From contig JANQPV010000014.1 in the NCBI GenBank assembly GCA_028285305.1, positions 62,001 through 126,000 of the forward strand: 64,000 bases of DNA, given 5' to 3'. The notes below the pieces were generated by a model. That model made no database searches and was not told the origin of the DNA. It saw only the letters and a list, made by a program, of their open reading frames with translations. The number at the start of each line of letters is the position of its first letter. Within the stretch, counting starts at the first letter, position 1. The translations under genes were made by a program, and so were the position numbers. Shown one piece after another: positions 1 to 9,249 of the stretch. The DNA comes from Alphaproteobacteria bacterium (lineage in GTDB: Bacteria; Pseudomonadota; Alphaproteobacteria; SMXP01).

Positions 1-2304
1 CTTTGCATCAAGTTGGAAGAAGTTTGTCCGCCATATGCTCTCGATGAGATTGATGAGTTGTCGGAATATTTGATCCTCATCGAGACTTTCTACAGCATCG
101 AGCTCATTGGTTAGCTGTTCGGTCACCTCTCTCACGCGGTTCTCGCGCGTGTGCCGGTCGATTGCCTCAGGTTCAAACTTTTCTTTGAACAGTTGGACAA
201 TGAGACCCGTCACTTTGGGATATTTGTTGAGAACGGAGACCGTGTATTGTTTGGACAGTCCGAGCCCGATCAAGCGCAGATATCTTGATAGCGCGCGCAA
301 CAAACCGACATATCGCCACGAGAGTGACTGCCGTGCCACGAGCTTGTTGAAGGCATCGTTTTCGTTGCGGCTGCTCCAGACCGCGATAAAGGTATCTTCG
401 AGTTTCTTGTAGACGTCGTTGCCGTGTGCGCGCTCCACTTCGATCATATTCATACTGAATTCATGGATCCAGATACAGTCGTCCTCTCGGGAAATGCGAT
501 AGCCTTGTTCATGAAGGATCTTGAACCCCATATTCTCCAGGATCGGGACAATATCGCTGAGGGGGGCGGCTTCTTGTGCCCGGTAGAGTTTGAACTTGGT
601 GACGCCCTGCTCGTCGGGTGAGTCGGAATAGCGGACGGTGATTTCCGGGTAGGCTGGCAAAGTTTCCAATACCGCAATGTCTGTTACAGCTTCTCTTGTA
701 CTTGTATGCTCAGTGTACGATGCAGGAAACCCATTGTGATATCTGCTGAGGAGTTCTCTGGATTCTGGGCGCGTGTGTTGTTGACGCAGCGCAATTTCCA
801 AACGGTCGGACCACGTTTGTGTGATTTCGCTTATCTGGCGTTCGAGTTCCGGTTCGTCAAATGCGGACTCGGGAGGTCTTTCGTCGAATCCGATAATCAT
901 ATGGACACGAGCCAATGTGGAATCATCGAAGTAGGGATAGTAGGCCGAAAGACGACCGTTAAAGGCCTGGACGAGGCAATCGGAAATGCGTTCACGTACG
1001 TCAGAAGAATAACGGTCGCGCGGAACATAAACCAATGCGGATGCATACCGATCAAAGCGATCGGGGCGAAGCAGCAACCGCGTTTTGGGGCGTTCATAGA
1101 TGTCGCGGATACGTGTTGCAGAGCGGCAAATTTCGTCTTCGGTCAGTTGGAAGAGCTCGTCCCGCGGAAACTTTTCGACAATGTTCAGAAGATCTCGGTA
1201 CGCAATATTTGCATTTCTTTGCTTGGGGGATCCAAGCGCTTTTCTTACCCGGCGCGACAACAATGGAATGTTGAGGACGGATTCGTTGTAGGCTTCGGCA
1301 GTGAACAAACCTACGAAACGGCATTCTCCGCACAATTGTCCGTTTTCATCGAATCTCTTTATCCCGACATAGTCCATGTGAACCCGGCGGTGGATGTGAG
1401 ATTGGGTATTGGATTTGGTGATTAAAAGCGGAACCGGCATGGCCATGAACTCACGGCGTTCCGGCGTTAGGCTTTTGTTCTGAACACGCCTTAAAATTGT
1501 CAGGTTGGGATCACGCAAAACGCCAAGACTTGTTCCCTCGACGGGAACCAGGTCCCCAGTCTCCAAATCTCCGGTCAGGTCGTATTCTCTCGAGCCCAAA
1601 AACGAAAAGTGGTTGTCGCGGAGCCAATGCAAAAAGGCATTGGCTTCGTATATTTCATCTTCCGGTAATTGAGCCGGATTTTGTTCCAGATGTTCGATCA
1701 TGCCGTCCAAACGCCGAAGCATCGCGTCGAAATCGGAAACCACTGTTTCGACATCGCGCAGTAGTTTCTCGATCCGTTGAACGAGTTCGATGCGCGCATC
1801 CTGATCCGGTAACTGGTCTGTCTGGATGTGAATCACGATTTCGCGCGGCTGTGTTTCGTCTGAGCGTTCGTAGGAAGGTAGGGCTTCCCTCTTGCCGTCC
1901 GCGTTTCGCGTCCAGTCCATCATGGGGTGAGAGACGGCATAGACGAACAGATTCCTTGCTGAGAGTTCTCCGAGAATTGTGTCCACAACGAAGGGACGCT
2001 CATCGCACACGATTTCAATGACGGTATGGCGATTGCTCCAGCCATCCGAATTTTGGGTCGGGTTGTAGATGCGGACAAGAGACTTTCCAGGGCTCCGATG
2101 CTCAGAATAGTCCAGTAAGGATTTGGTAATGGCTTCGCCGTTATTGACGCCGATTTCTGCCAGCTCTTCGTCATTGAAGTCGTTCAGGAGCCGCTGGTGG
2201 AGCAAGCTAACGTGTTGGTCTTCCGTTTCCGCTCGCCACGGTGCAGACCCGTTGGCGCCAGGTTCAAGCGCTTCCAACGATGCCCGTTTGTCTTCCCGAT
2301 GCAT
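1..2304 (-). CDS. gdhB: NAD-specific glutamate dehydrogenase, large type (5' part only)
   Basis: This is the N-terminal 768 codons of the large NAD-dependent glutamate dehydrogenase, which oxidatively deaminates glutamate to 2-oxoglutarate. The reverse strand is open from the ATG at 2304 to the left edge. Translation gives the family's N-terminal ACT-like regulatory region: HTVIEIVCDERPFVVDTILG near residue 94, AVSHPMMDW, and EANAFLHWLRDNHFSFLG near residue 225; the last visible residues include IWRTNFFQ, also typical. The catalytic GDH domain lies outside the window. GAGGAG sits just upstream of the ATG. It is divergent from the potassium-channel gene. Family full length is about 1,600 residues. 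The gene symbol is a family convention and is uncertain. Confidence 0.93.
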   Translation of the reverse strand, partial: MHREDKRASLEALEPGANGSAPWRAETEDQHVSLLHQRLLNDFNDEELAEIGVNNGEAITKSLLDYSEHRSPGKSLVRIYNPTQNSDGWSNRHTVIEIVCDERPFVVDTILGELSARNLFVYAVSHPMMDWTRNADGKREALPSYERSDETQPREIVIHIQTDQLPDQDARIELVQRIEKLLRDVETVVSDFDAMLRRLDGMIEHLEQNPAQLPEDEIYEANAFLHWLRDNHFSFLGSREYDLTGDLETGDLVPVEGTSLGVLRDPNLTILRRVQNKSLTPERREFMAMPVPLLITKSNTQSHIHRRVHMDYVGIKRFDENGQLCGECRFVGLFTAEAYNESVLNIPLLSRRVRKALGSPKQRNANIAYRDLLNIVEKFPRDELFQLTEDEICRSATRIRDIYERPKTRLLLRPDRFDRYASALVYVPRDRYSSDVRERISDCLVQAFNGRLSAYYPYFDDSTLARVHMIIGFDERPPESAFDEPELERQISEITQTWSDRLEIALRQQHTRPESRELLSRYHNGFPASYTEHTSTREAVTDIAVLETLPAYPEITVRYSDSPDEQGVTKFKLYRAQEAAPLSDIVPILENMGFKILHEQGYRISREDDCIWIHEFSMNMIEVERAHGNDVYKKLEDTFIAVWSSRNENDAFNKLVARQSLSWRYVGLLRALSRYLRLIGLGLSKQYTVSVLNKYPKVTGLIVQLFKEKFEPEAIDRHTRENRVREVTEQLTNELDAVESLDEDQIFRQLINLIESIWRTNFFQLDAK

Positions 2305-2403
2305 GGCGTTCTCCTCACTCTTAACGGCGATGGCGCATGGTCGCCCGCCCGCTCTTCTTGCTTAACTATCAGCAAATCATGGTGAGAAAACATTAATGAT
2401 ACA

Positions 2404-2423
2404 CCCTCAATGAAAATTGAGGG
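2404..2423. other. Perfect 8-bp hairpin with GAAA loop in the gdh upstream region
   Basis: CCCTCAAT and ATTGAGGG pair perfectly around GAAA, a GNRA tetraloop on the plus strand. It lies 100 bp upstream of the dehydrogenase ATG, within the 377-bp gap 2305-2681. On neither strand is it followed by a clear T-tract, so it is either an operator, an mRNA element or a weak terminator of the small minus-strand frame at 2487-2570. The rest of the gap shows no further gene that I can support. Confidence 0.45.
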
Positions 2424-2486
2424 CGCGCATCCGCGTACGGTTGAGCCAGGCCACGTTCAGTTTGCCCGGCCGCTATTCTGCCGGTA

Positions 2487-2570
2487 TCAGATTGTCATAC
2501 CGGAGAGGGTTGCAATAATCAGAACAACAAATACCGAAAAGGCAACAAACCATATGGAGCGAGCTATCAT
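2487..2570 (-). CDS. Possible 27-residue single-span membrane microprotein
   Basis: A 28-codon frame starts at ATG 2570 and ends at TGA 2487-2489. The product begins MIARSIWFVAFSVFVVLIIA, a basic/aromatic start followed by an unbroken hydrophobic stretch of about 18 residues, which would make one transmembrane helix. An AAGAAG stretch lies upstream but the Shine-Dalgarno is weak. It sits between the divergent glutamate dehydrogenase and potassium-channel genes, and could be chance. A short inverted repeat CCGGTAT/ATACCGG (2481-2503) overlaps its end. No family is recognised. Confidence 0.3.
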   Translation of the reverse strand: MIARSIWFVAFSVFVVLIIATLSGMTI

Positions 2571-2681
2571 GGCGGTGTCTTCTTTGGTCGCGAATCAGTT
2601 TGATTATAGCGTAAATTTGACGAGTCGATGGTCAGATTGCGGAAAAGATGTTGAGAGGTGCATTCAATTGGGGAAAGTATT

Positions 2682-3110
2682 ATGACGGAGCAATTGGTCA
2701 TTGGATTTGGGCTTATCGCTGTTTCGACCTTTATTGAGGCTTTGTTTATCGGCAGCGTCATAATTTTTTACCGGTCGTTTCGCAGTTGGATCGCCGGGCC
2801 GCCGGTTGCGCTCAAGACGGTCTTGATTGCCGGCGTTGCGCCACTGTGGTTGTTTCTTGGTCTGGTCATAAGCGCCTGGATCTGGGCGTATGCGTTCTAC
2901 GCTCTTGGTGTATTCGATACCTTTGAGCCGGCGCTCTACTTTGCACTTGTATGTTTTACCACGTTGGGATTTGGCGATGTTCTCCTCTCAGAAGAATGGC
3001 GGCTTCTTTCCGGCGTGTGCGCGGCAAACGGTTTGTTGTTATTTGGTATCACGACAGCGTTCTTGATCGAGTTCTTCTCGCGCTTGCGGCAAGCCGATTC
3101 AACGCGTTAG
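2682..3110 (+). CDS. Small potassium-channel-like pore protein (Ion_trans_2)
   Basis: This 142-residue membrane protein carries a potassium-channel pore: hydrophobic segments at about residues 5-30, 45-72 and 107-133, with a pore helix and selectivity-filter motif TLGFGD at residues 94-99 just before the last helix. TVGFGD/TVGYGD is the usual filter, so Leu replaces Val. There is no visible cytoplasmic RCK or voltage-sensor domain, so gating is unclear; it would be expected to tetramerise in the inner membrane. I chose ATG 2682 because GGGGAAAG lies 5 nt upstream; an in-frame GTG at 2658 would add eight residues. It lies 44 bp before an MscS gene, suggesting a joint role in ion or osmotic homeostasis. 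Confidence 0.8.
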   Translation: MTEQLVIGFGLIAVSTFIEALFIGSVIIFYRSFRSWIAGPPVALKTVLIAGVAPLWLFLGLVISAWIWAYAFYALGVFDTFEPALYFALVCFTTLGFGDVLLSEEWRLLSGVCAANGLLLFGITTAFLIEFFSRLRQADSTR

Positions 3111-3154
3111 GCTAATTCATTCGCGCCTATTCGCAGAACAAGGGCATTTGATAA

Positions 3155-4321
3155 ATGTTGGAGAGCGTACAATCCTTCTGGGATGCTGTGGTATCGGTTT
3201 ATGAGACCGGCTTTTTGGGACAGCCTGTCGGTCGCGGCGTTGCCGCGCTTCTGGTTTTTGTCCTCTTTTACATCTTACGGCATCTTCTTTCCCATGTCTT
3301 TATCGGCATGCTGAAGAAATTGGTAAGCCGAACAGAAACGGATTTCGACGACAAAGTCCTTGATGCGCTCGAAGGGCCGCTCACACTCATTCCTATTGCC
3401 GCTGGAATCTTCTTCGCTGGAGAAGTCTTGGGATTGGAAGACCGATATCGAGCCCTCATTCTTTTGACGACGAAATCTCTTCTCGTGTTCCTCATATTTT
3501 GGGCGCTGAGCCGAATTTCGCGGCCGGCGATTGAGCTTCTCACGAGCTTCGGTTCGGTGTTCGGGGCAACCTTTGTCGATTGGATCGCAAAGCTCTTAAA
3601 GGCCGTGTTCTTTCTGGTTGGAATTGCCGCAATACTCGACATGTGGGGCGTTCCCGTGCTGCCGTTCTTGGCGAGCCTTAGCCTTTTGTCCGTTGCCGTG
3701 GCGCTTGGGGCGCAAGATCTGTTTAAAAATTTGATTGCGGGCGCGTTGATCATCGCCGAGCGCCGATTTGCCCGCGGCGACTGGATCAAGGTCGATGGGA
3801 TCGTTGAAGGGACTGTTGAACAAATCAGTTTCCGCTCGACCAATGTGCGGCGGTTCGACAAGGCGCCCGTGCATGTGCCCAACTCCAAACTCTCAGATAA
3901 TGCGGTCACGAACTTTTCCAGGATGACTCATCGGCGGATTTATTGGGTCATTGGCCTCAAATATGGTTCGACCGTTGAGCAGCTCGCACAGGTGCGCAAC
4001 GAAATTGAGACCTATGTGCTTGAGAATGAAGAGTTTGCCCACCCCCCCGAGGTCACCACATTTGTGCGCGTAGATCAATTTTCAGAGTCATCGATCGACA
4101 TCATGCTCTATTGCTTCACACGAACGACAGACTGGGTGAAGTGGCTCACGATTAAGGAAACCTTGGCGTACAAGATCAAGTCGATTGTGGCTGAGGCGGG
4201 TACGGACTTTGCGTTCCCCAGTCAGTCGGTTTATTTGGAAATGGATGTTGCAGGAGAACGCCCGGAAATCTTCGATCCCAACATGCCGTCCGGCGAGGAT
4301 GTGAAACATGCAGCCGAGTAA
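3155..4321 (+). CDS. MscS-family mechanosensitive channel
   Basis: A 388-residue small-conductance mechanosensitive channel homologue, which opens under membrane tension to release solutes during hypo-osmotic shock. Several N-terminal membrane segments (about residues 20-45, 80-150) precede the pore helix region LLSVAVALGAQDLFKNLIAG and the beta domain beginning RRFARGDWIKVDGIVEGTVE, the hallmark MscS signature. The C-terminal alpha/beta cytoplasmic domain follows to about residue 360. Its length is closer to the medium-size YnaI type than to E. coli MscS (286). It follows the K+-channel gene and overlaps the downstream cupin gene by 14 nt, so the three probably form one operon. Confidence 0.93.
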   Translation: MLESVQSFWDAVVSVYETGFLGQPVGRGVAALLVFVLFYILRHLLSHVFIGMLKKLVSRTETDFDDKVLDALEGPLTLIPIAAGIFFAGEVLGLEDRYRALILLTTKSLLVFLIFWALSRISRPAIELLTSFGSVFGATFVDWIAKLLKAVFFLVGIAAILDMWGVPVLPFLASLSLLSVAVALGAQDLFKNLIAGALIIAERRFARGDWIKVDGIVEGTVEQISFRSTNVRRFDKAPVHVPNSKLSDNAVTNFSRMTHRRIYWVIGLKYGSTVEQLAQVRNEIETYVLENEEFAHPPEVTTFVRVDQFSESSIDIMLYCFTRTTDWVKWLTIKETLAYKIKSIVAEAGTDFAFPSQSVYLEMDVAGERPEIFDPNMPSGEDVKHAAE

Positions 4322-4706
4322 AGCGTCCGGCGCAAAGCCCTTGGTCGTTCACGAATCGGAGATGGACTTTGACGGGGGCGCCGACGTGCGTTGGCGAACG
4401 CTTTTGAGCGGCGACCGAACGTTCAGCGAGAAACTCACGCTGGGTATTGCCGATGTGCCGGTGGGCGGCGACGTCCCCAAACGGCACCATCATCCGCAGC
4501 CGGAGGCGTACTATCTCATCGAAGGCACGGGTTTGTTGGAGATTGACGCGGAGACGTTCGAGATGCGACCGGGGCATGCAGCCTTTATTCCGGGCGGGAG
4601 CATTCACCGTTTGAGGAACATTGGGCGAGTGCCTTTGAAACTGCTCTATGTGTTTCCTGCCGATACTTTTGGCGACGTGGAATATACGTTCTTGGAGAGG
4701 GAGTAA
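4308..4706 (+). CDS. Cupin-domain protein
   Basis: A 132-residue single-domain cupin (small beta-barrel, usually metal-binding). Motif 1 is visible as the His-rich run RHHHPQPEAYYLIEGTG at about residues 63-79, with candidate metal ligands in the His cluster and Glu, and motif 2 as PGHAAFIPGGSIHRLRN at about 91-107. The substrate cannot be read from sequence; it could be an enzyme, a sugar-binding protein or a regulator of its operon. Its start overlaps the end of the MscS gene by 14 nt, implying translational coupling. It converges with the minus-strand membrane protein that ends 13 bp away. Confidence 0.85.
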   Translation: MQPSKASGAKPLVVHESEMDFDGGADVRWRTLLSGDRTFSEKLTLGIADVPVGGDVPKRHHHPQPEAYYLIEGTGLLEIDAETFEMRPGHAAFIPGGSIHRLRNIGRVPLKLLYVFPADTFGDVEYTFLERE

Positions 4707-4719
4707 CCGCCGCTGTCAG

Positions 4720-5817
4720 TTATCTGACGATTGTTTCCACCAAGACTTGGGTTCCCGCCGCGCCGAACCAAGAGATGGCGGGGATCAACAGGTATATGAT
4801 AAAGCGGCCGATGTCAGGCGAATCCACCGGCCAATCGGGGAGAGAATCGACCTCCCGTTTGTAGGCCAAGAGTCCCGGTAACCGTGCGGATGATGCACTG
4901 CTCTCTTTGTTTGTCTGGAGGGCGGTTCTCTCTCGTTTGATATCCTCGATCACCCACTCGAGTTCCTTGCTTTTTTCACGAATGATGAGATTGCGGGCCG
5001 AGAATAGCGGTGCGATAAACTCGTAAGTGGCGAGCAGCGCTGCCATCCCCATCATGACCAGAATCATTGGAAGAGAGCCGAAGATGGTCCGATTGTTCCC
5101 CTCGTCCAACAGGAGCACCATCAGAATTGCGAACAGAATCAGCCAACGGAGTGCGGCGCGCAGTCCCAAGCTAACGAAGGGTCTGTACGCATGGCGATCG
5201 AATACATCAATCTCTATGTTGTCCCTGAACTGATGCATGAACAGAGCAAGAGGAGCATTGCTTAGGGTCACAACGTGTAGGCCCATATTCGCAAACAGAA
5301 GCGGAAAGCTTACCGCACCGAAGAGAAGAAACGGTTGGATTTCGCCTTGAGTGATCAGTACCGAGCCGGAGCCGGAAAAGAACGCCAGGTAGATCAGACC
5401 AGCAACAAATCCCAAGACGGCGGCCCAGCGCGAGCGGGTGATGAGTTTCCGTTCGATAGGTTTGAGGTCTGACGGTGTTGCGCTGGGTCTGACATGGTCT
5501 CGAAGGTCTTCGATGTCCTTGATCGCGCCACGCCGTTGATAGATTTCCGATGCGTAGATGTAGCCGTGCAGAGCGCTTATGACGAAGACCGTGTCGAATT
5601 CCATCCAGAACGGGTACTCTGCGGAAAAAGCTGTCGGCAGACTTACCCAGTGATAAAGTGCGACGATCACCAGATAATAAGTGATCAATATAAGGAACAA
5701 ACAGAGTGCGGACTTACAAGGCGCCCATGGCATGGATGCGAACACGCGAATGTCGGGGGTATCCAGCTTGGCCAGCGTGGACTCATAGTCGACCCGATTT
5801 TGTGTGCGGCGATCCAT
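4720..5817 (-). CDS. Integral membrane protein of unknown function
   Basis: A 365-residue protein that I cannot assign to a characterised family. It has about six to seven hydrophobic segments: residues 33-55, 72-90, 130-152, 158-185, 222-243, 248-268 and a final one near 340-360. A charged, probably helical stretch (about 280-300, REKSKELEWVIEDIKRER) lies between the last two segments and could form a short coiled coil facing the cytoplasm. The gene stands alone on the minus strand, converging with the cupin gene, and 172 bp separate it from the VWA gene upstream. Confidence 0.6.
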   Translation of the reverse strand: MDRRTQNRVDYESTLAKLDTPDIRVFASMPWAPCKSALCLFLILITYYLVIVALYHWVSLPTAFSAEYPFWMEFDTVFVISALHGYIYASEIYQRRGAIKDIEDLRDHVRPSATPSDLKPIERKLITRSRWAAVLGFVAGLIYLAFFSGSGSVLITQGEIQPFLLFGAVSFPLLFANMGLHVVTLSNAPLALFMHQFRDNIEIDVFDRHAYRPFVSLGLRAALRWLILFAILMVLLLDEGNNRTIFGSLPMILVMMGMAALLATYEFIAPLFSARNLIIREKSKELEWVIEDIKRERTALQTNKESSASSARLPGLLAYKREVDSLPDWPVDSPDIGRFIIYLLIPAISWFGAAGTQVLVETIVR

Positions 5818-5989
5818 CCGTTTAGGCTAGCACAGTCAGAGGGAAATTTGCGGCTTTCCTAAGATGCCTGTGCCCCCATTCTTGCTTGGTGATTTCTCAG
5901 TTCTCCGCCGGATAGGCGCCAGAGACGTTGTCCCGGGCCCGCTCACGCCCGTCGTCGCTGCGCGATCCCTCCCGTCCAACCTATGTATT

Positions 5990-8224
5990 TTAAGGTGCAG
6001 GTGTGACTTTAATCGGTACTCTAGCAATGATCCGTTTGCCCCCTAATACATAGCGAACCTCATAATCGCCCGGATCCCGCGGAACATTCAGCTGCGACGG
6101 GGAGCCGTCGCGAGCATACCGATATCCGCCCGAGAAATTGTTGGGCGCGTCGGGTTTGGCGATCGTCAAATAGTCGCGATAGTTTGCGGGTCCTTCCCAC
6201 TCCACTCTGGCCTGTGTTGTGGCGACCGCAGAGGAGGGCGCTGTGATGGTGGCGGTAACATCCGATACGATGATCGGGCGTCGGGCGACCACTTTTTTGC
6301 CGTCCAGCACGTAGCGGAGCTCATAGTCTCCCGGTTCCAAAGGCATGTCGATCTTTGCGGGAGATCCATCACGAGCATATTTGTAGCTCGTGTACTTGCG
6401 CTCATTGTCTGCTGGTTTGGTGACCGTGACCCAGTCGCCCTTGGAATTCGGACCCGTGAACGCCACATTGATCGACTGTCCGGCTTGGACGCCATCAGGG
6501 GCTGTCAGAGTTGCAATTGCTTCGGTAATTTGAATGGTCTGGCGGGCGATAACCTTTTTGCCGTCTTGTACGTAGCGGAACTCATAGGATCCGGCTTCCA
6601 GTGGCATACGGAGTTTAAGAGGGTTCCCGTCGCGCATATATTTGTAATCTGTATACGCTCTCTCATCGGCCGTGGGAGCGGTGATGGTCATCCAATCCCC
6701 GTGGGCGCCGGGTCCGGTCCAACGCACATCATGATACGTCCCCGCCATTGCAGTGGGGGGGCCGGTGATGGTCGCGTCCACGCCGGTGACCGTGACGGGC
6801 ATACGCGCAATGATCTTTTGACCGGCCTGTAAGTACCTGAGTTCGTACTCACCTGGGTCCAAAGGTGCCTTGAGGCGCAGTGGATTTCCATCCCTCGTAT
6901 AGGCATAGCTGGTGTAGGCACGTTCGCCCGCGTCTGGTTTGACAATTGTGATCCAATCGTCGTTGTAGGCGGGTCCAGTCCAATTGACATCGAATTGGGC
7001 TCCGGCTGATACAGATCCTGCTGCGGTCAGGGTTGCTTCGACGGCTGTGGCCGTGATCGGCACTCTCGCCAGTATTCGTGCCGGTTTGCTCAACATATAG
7101 CGCACTTCGTATTCACCGGCCGTATTGGGCATACGGACCTTTAACGGATTTCCATCCTTCGTGTACTTATAGTTTGTGTAGGCGCCCGCGCGATCCTCCG
7201 GTTTGGTGATGGTAATATAGTCCGAGATTCGGTCTGGTCCGGTCCAATAGACAACGATCTCGGAACTGACCGGTGCTTCTCCTTCTGGAACGGAGCGCAC
7301 GGTGGCTTCCAAGTCAAACTCGAGTGGGATGGTGACGGTTTTTTCCGTGCCTGTATTCAGCTCCACCAGCTTGGATTCGCCTTTTAACCCCGTCGACGGC
7401 TGCTCGACGAAGACGTCGTAGACACCGCCCGGCAGTTCGGCTTTGGCTTCACCGATGTCCTGGGCCTCGAAGAGCACTTCGCCGCCGCCGGCTTGTTGGA
7501 TCTTCCAATTCAGGCCTGTGATGATGACGGGGCCACCGGCCAACTCGGTTGCGCGCAGCGCGAGCCCGCTCGTCTTGGCGGGTTCGGGGGCTTGAGCGAC
7601 CGTTTCTTGCAAGGCGGTTGTGAGTTCTTGGGCGTTGTCGGCGCTTAAGAATTTGCCACCGGTGTTTTCCGCCAGACACTGAAGTCCGGCTTGTTCGACT
7701 TCGTCCACATCAAAACCGATGACGTGAGCCGTGAAATCGATCCCTGCTTGTTCCAGCTCGGTTCCCACTTCGCAGGGATCAAGGTCACAGGTTTCAATTC
7801 CGTCACTGACCAAAATCACAGTTGCCTTATTCTCCGTATACTTTAGTTTTTCGGCGGCAAATTTGACGGAGGCGCTGAGTGGTGTTTTGCCCTTTGGGTT
7901 CAGCTTGTTCATGCTGGCGCGGATGGCGTCGCGATCGGCTCCAACAGGGGCCAGTTCCTCGATGTCGCTGCAGTCGCCCTTGCGGTTGTGGCCGTAGGCG
8001 ACCAGACCCAAATTGCGTTCCGCCGGTAGGTCGCTGAGGAGGTTTCCAATCACATCCCGGGCAATGACGATCTTTTCTTTGTCCTCGACCCGGCCCCACA
8101 TGGAGCCAGAGGCGTCCAGGACGACGATGGCGTCTTCGGCTGCGGCGAGACTGGGCAGCCAAAAGCTGTTAAGCGCGACTAAGACAAGCGAGAAACCTAG
8201 CGTTCTAGCGTGATTCAGAGCCAT
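5990..8224 (-). CDS. Exported VWA-domain protein with five C-terminal tandem repeats
   Basis: A 744-residue exported protein. A signal peptide (about residues 1-29, cleavage near AAA-ED) is followed by a von Willebrand A domain whose MIDAS motif is VVLDASGSMWG; further MIDAS parts are KTPLSASV and SDGIETCD. Residues from roughly 310 to the end contain five tandem repeats of about 87 residues, each with WTGP, a D(W/Y)(I/L/M)T(I/V)-KP stretch, (Y/F)-(Y)-RDG(N/S)P and a (P)G-YE(L/V/F)RY segment. They look like beta-sandwich adhesive modules. I chose ATG 8224 because GGGGAAGAAAG lies just upstream; an earlier ATG at 8239 has no good ribosome site. Likely a periplasmic metal-dependent binding protein; ligand unknown. 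Confidence 0.88.
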   Translation of the reverse strand: MALNHARTLGFSLVLVALNSFWLPSLAAAEDAIVVLDASGSMWGRVEDKEKIVIARDVIGNLLSDLPAERNLGLVAYGHNRKGDCSDIEELAPVGADRDAIRASMNKLNPKGKTPLSASVKFAAEKLKYTENKATVILVSDGIETCDLDPCEVGTELEQAGIDFTAHVIGFDVDEVEQAGLQCLAENTGGKFLSADNAQELTTALQETVAQAPEPAKTSGLALRATELAGGPVIITGLNWKIQQAGGGEVLFEAQDIGEAKAELPGGVYDVFVEQPSTGLKGESKLVELNTGTEKTVTIPLEFDLEATVRSVPEGEAPVSSEIVVYWTGPDRISDYITITKPEDRAGAYTNYKYTKDGNPLKVRMPNTAGEYEVRYMLSKPARILARVPITATAVEATLTAAGSVSAGAQFDVNWTGPAYNDDWITIVKPDAGERAYTSYAYTRDGNPLRLKAPLDPGEYELRYLQAGQKIIARMPVTVTGVDATITGPPTAMAGTYHDVRWTGPGAHGDWMTITAPTADERAYTDYKYMRDGNPLKLRMPLEAGSYEFRYVQDGKKVIARQTIQITEAIATLTAPDGVQAGQSINVAFTGPNSKGDWVTVTKPADNERKYTSYKYARDGSPAKIDMPLEPGDYELRYVLDGKKVVARRPIIVSDVTATITAPSSAVATTQARVEWEGPANYRDYLTIAKPDAPNNFSGGYRYARDGSPSQLNVPRDPGDYEVRYVLGGKRIIARVPIKVTPAP

Positions 8225-8381
8225 AACTTTCTTCCCCATTTGTCACTAACGTCGGCGGGCTGAGTTCGAGTCTGCAGCCAGTAGAAAGAAAAGGTTACCA
8301 AATTCCTGATGGGTTCACAAAAGTAGGCGTGGGACGCTAGACTACAACAAAGGACAGACAACAAAAAACCGGAGGAAACCG

Positions 8382-9239
8382 ATGTCCTTAGCCATCGCAC
8401 CTTTGAACGCGTCGTTCGGTGCCACGGTTACCGGCGTGCGGCTTGCGGAAATCGACCGGGAGCAGTTTTCCTTGATTTATGACGCGTGGCTGGAGCACGC
8501 GCTTTTGATTTTTCCAGAGCAATATCTATCGAAAGCGGAGCAAATTGCGTTCGCAAAGCGGTTTGGATCTATGGAGTTCGACATCGCTGCGATCAGCAAT
8601 GTGAAGGCCGATGGGACCTTGCGTCCGGATGACGACAGCGATGATGTCGTTAAGATCCTGAAAGGCAATATGGGCTGGCATTGCGATAGCACCTACATGC
8701 CGGTTCAAGCCAAGGGAGCGGTGTTCACCGCCCATGTGGTGCCGTCAGAGGGCGGAGAGACGGGCTTTGCGGATATGCGCGCGGCCTACGACGCGCTGCC
8801 GCCGGAGACGAAGGAGCAGGTGGAAGCTCTGTCTGCCTATCATTCTCTCTATCACAGCCAAGGAAAGATTGGACACGAACATCAAAAGGATAGTGAATAT
8901 AGTGGTTACGGCTTTCATGGTCAGGACCCGTCCTTGCGCCCACTTGTCAAAGTCCATCCCGAAACCGGGCGCAAATCTCTCGTCATTGGCCGGCATGCGT
9001 ACGGGATCCCCGGCATGGATCCAGGTGAGTCGGAAAGGCTGCTTCAAGATCTTGTCGATTTCGCGTGTCAGGACCCCCGTGTCTATCATCATCACTGGGC
9101 GCCCGGGGATGCCATTCTCTGGGACAATCGTTGCCTCCTGCACCGGGCCTGCCCGTGGGACATGTCGAAGCCACGGGTGATGTATCACTCCCGCATCGCA
9201 GGCGATCCTATGACGGAAGGGTGTGGCAAGGTCATGTAG
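8382..9239 (+). CDS. TauD/TfdA-family Fe(II)/2-oxoglutarate dioxygenase
   Basis: A 285-residue cytosolic oxygenase of the taurine/2,4-D dioxygenase family, which couples 2-oxoglutarate decarboxylation to substrate hydroxylation. The iron triad is visible: H-x-D in GWHCDSTYMP (about residues 105-107) and the distal His in LLHRACPWD (about 251), followed by the 2-oxoglutarate-binding Arg in PRVMYHSRIAG. The length is normal. CCGGAGG lies 8 nt before the ATG. The gene is divergent from the VWA gene and converges with the DUF1993 gene. The substrate (sulfonate, aryloxyacid or other) is not predictable. Confidence 0.92.
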   Translation: MSLAIAPLNASFGATVTGVRLAEIDREQFSLIYDAWLEHALLIFPEQYLSKAEQIAFAKRFGSMEFDIAAISNVKADGTLRPDDDSDDVVKILKGNMGWHCDSTYMPVQAKGAVFTAHVVPSEGGETGFADMRAAYDALPPETKEQVEALSAYHSLYHSQGKIGHEHQKDSEYSGYGFHGQDPSLRPLVKVHPETGRKSLVIGRHAYGIPGMDPGESERLLQDLVDFACQDPRVYHHHWAPGDAILWDNRCLLHRACPWDMSKPRVMYHSRIAGDPMTEGCGKVM

Positions 9240-9249
9240 GGCTTTCCCA

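Noticed and set aside
3268-3909. Open frame antisense to the MscS gene
   Set aside because: Basic, low-complexity translation without motifs, fully inside the well-supported MscS gene.
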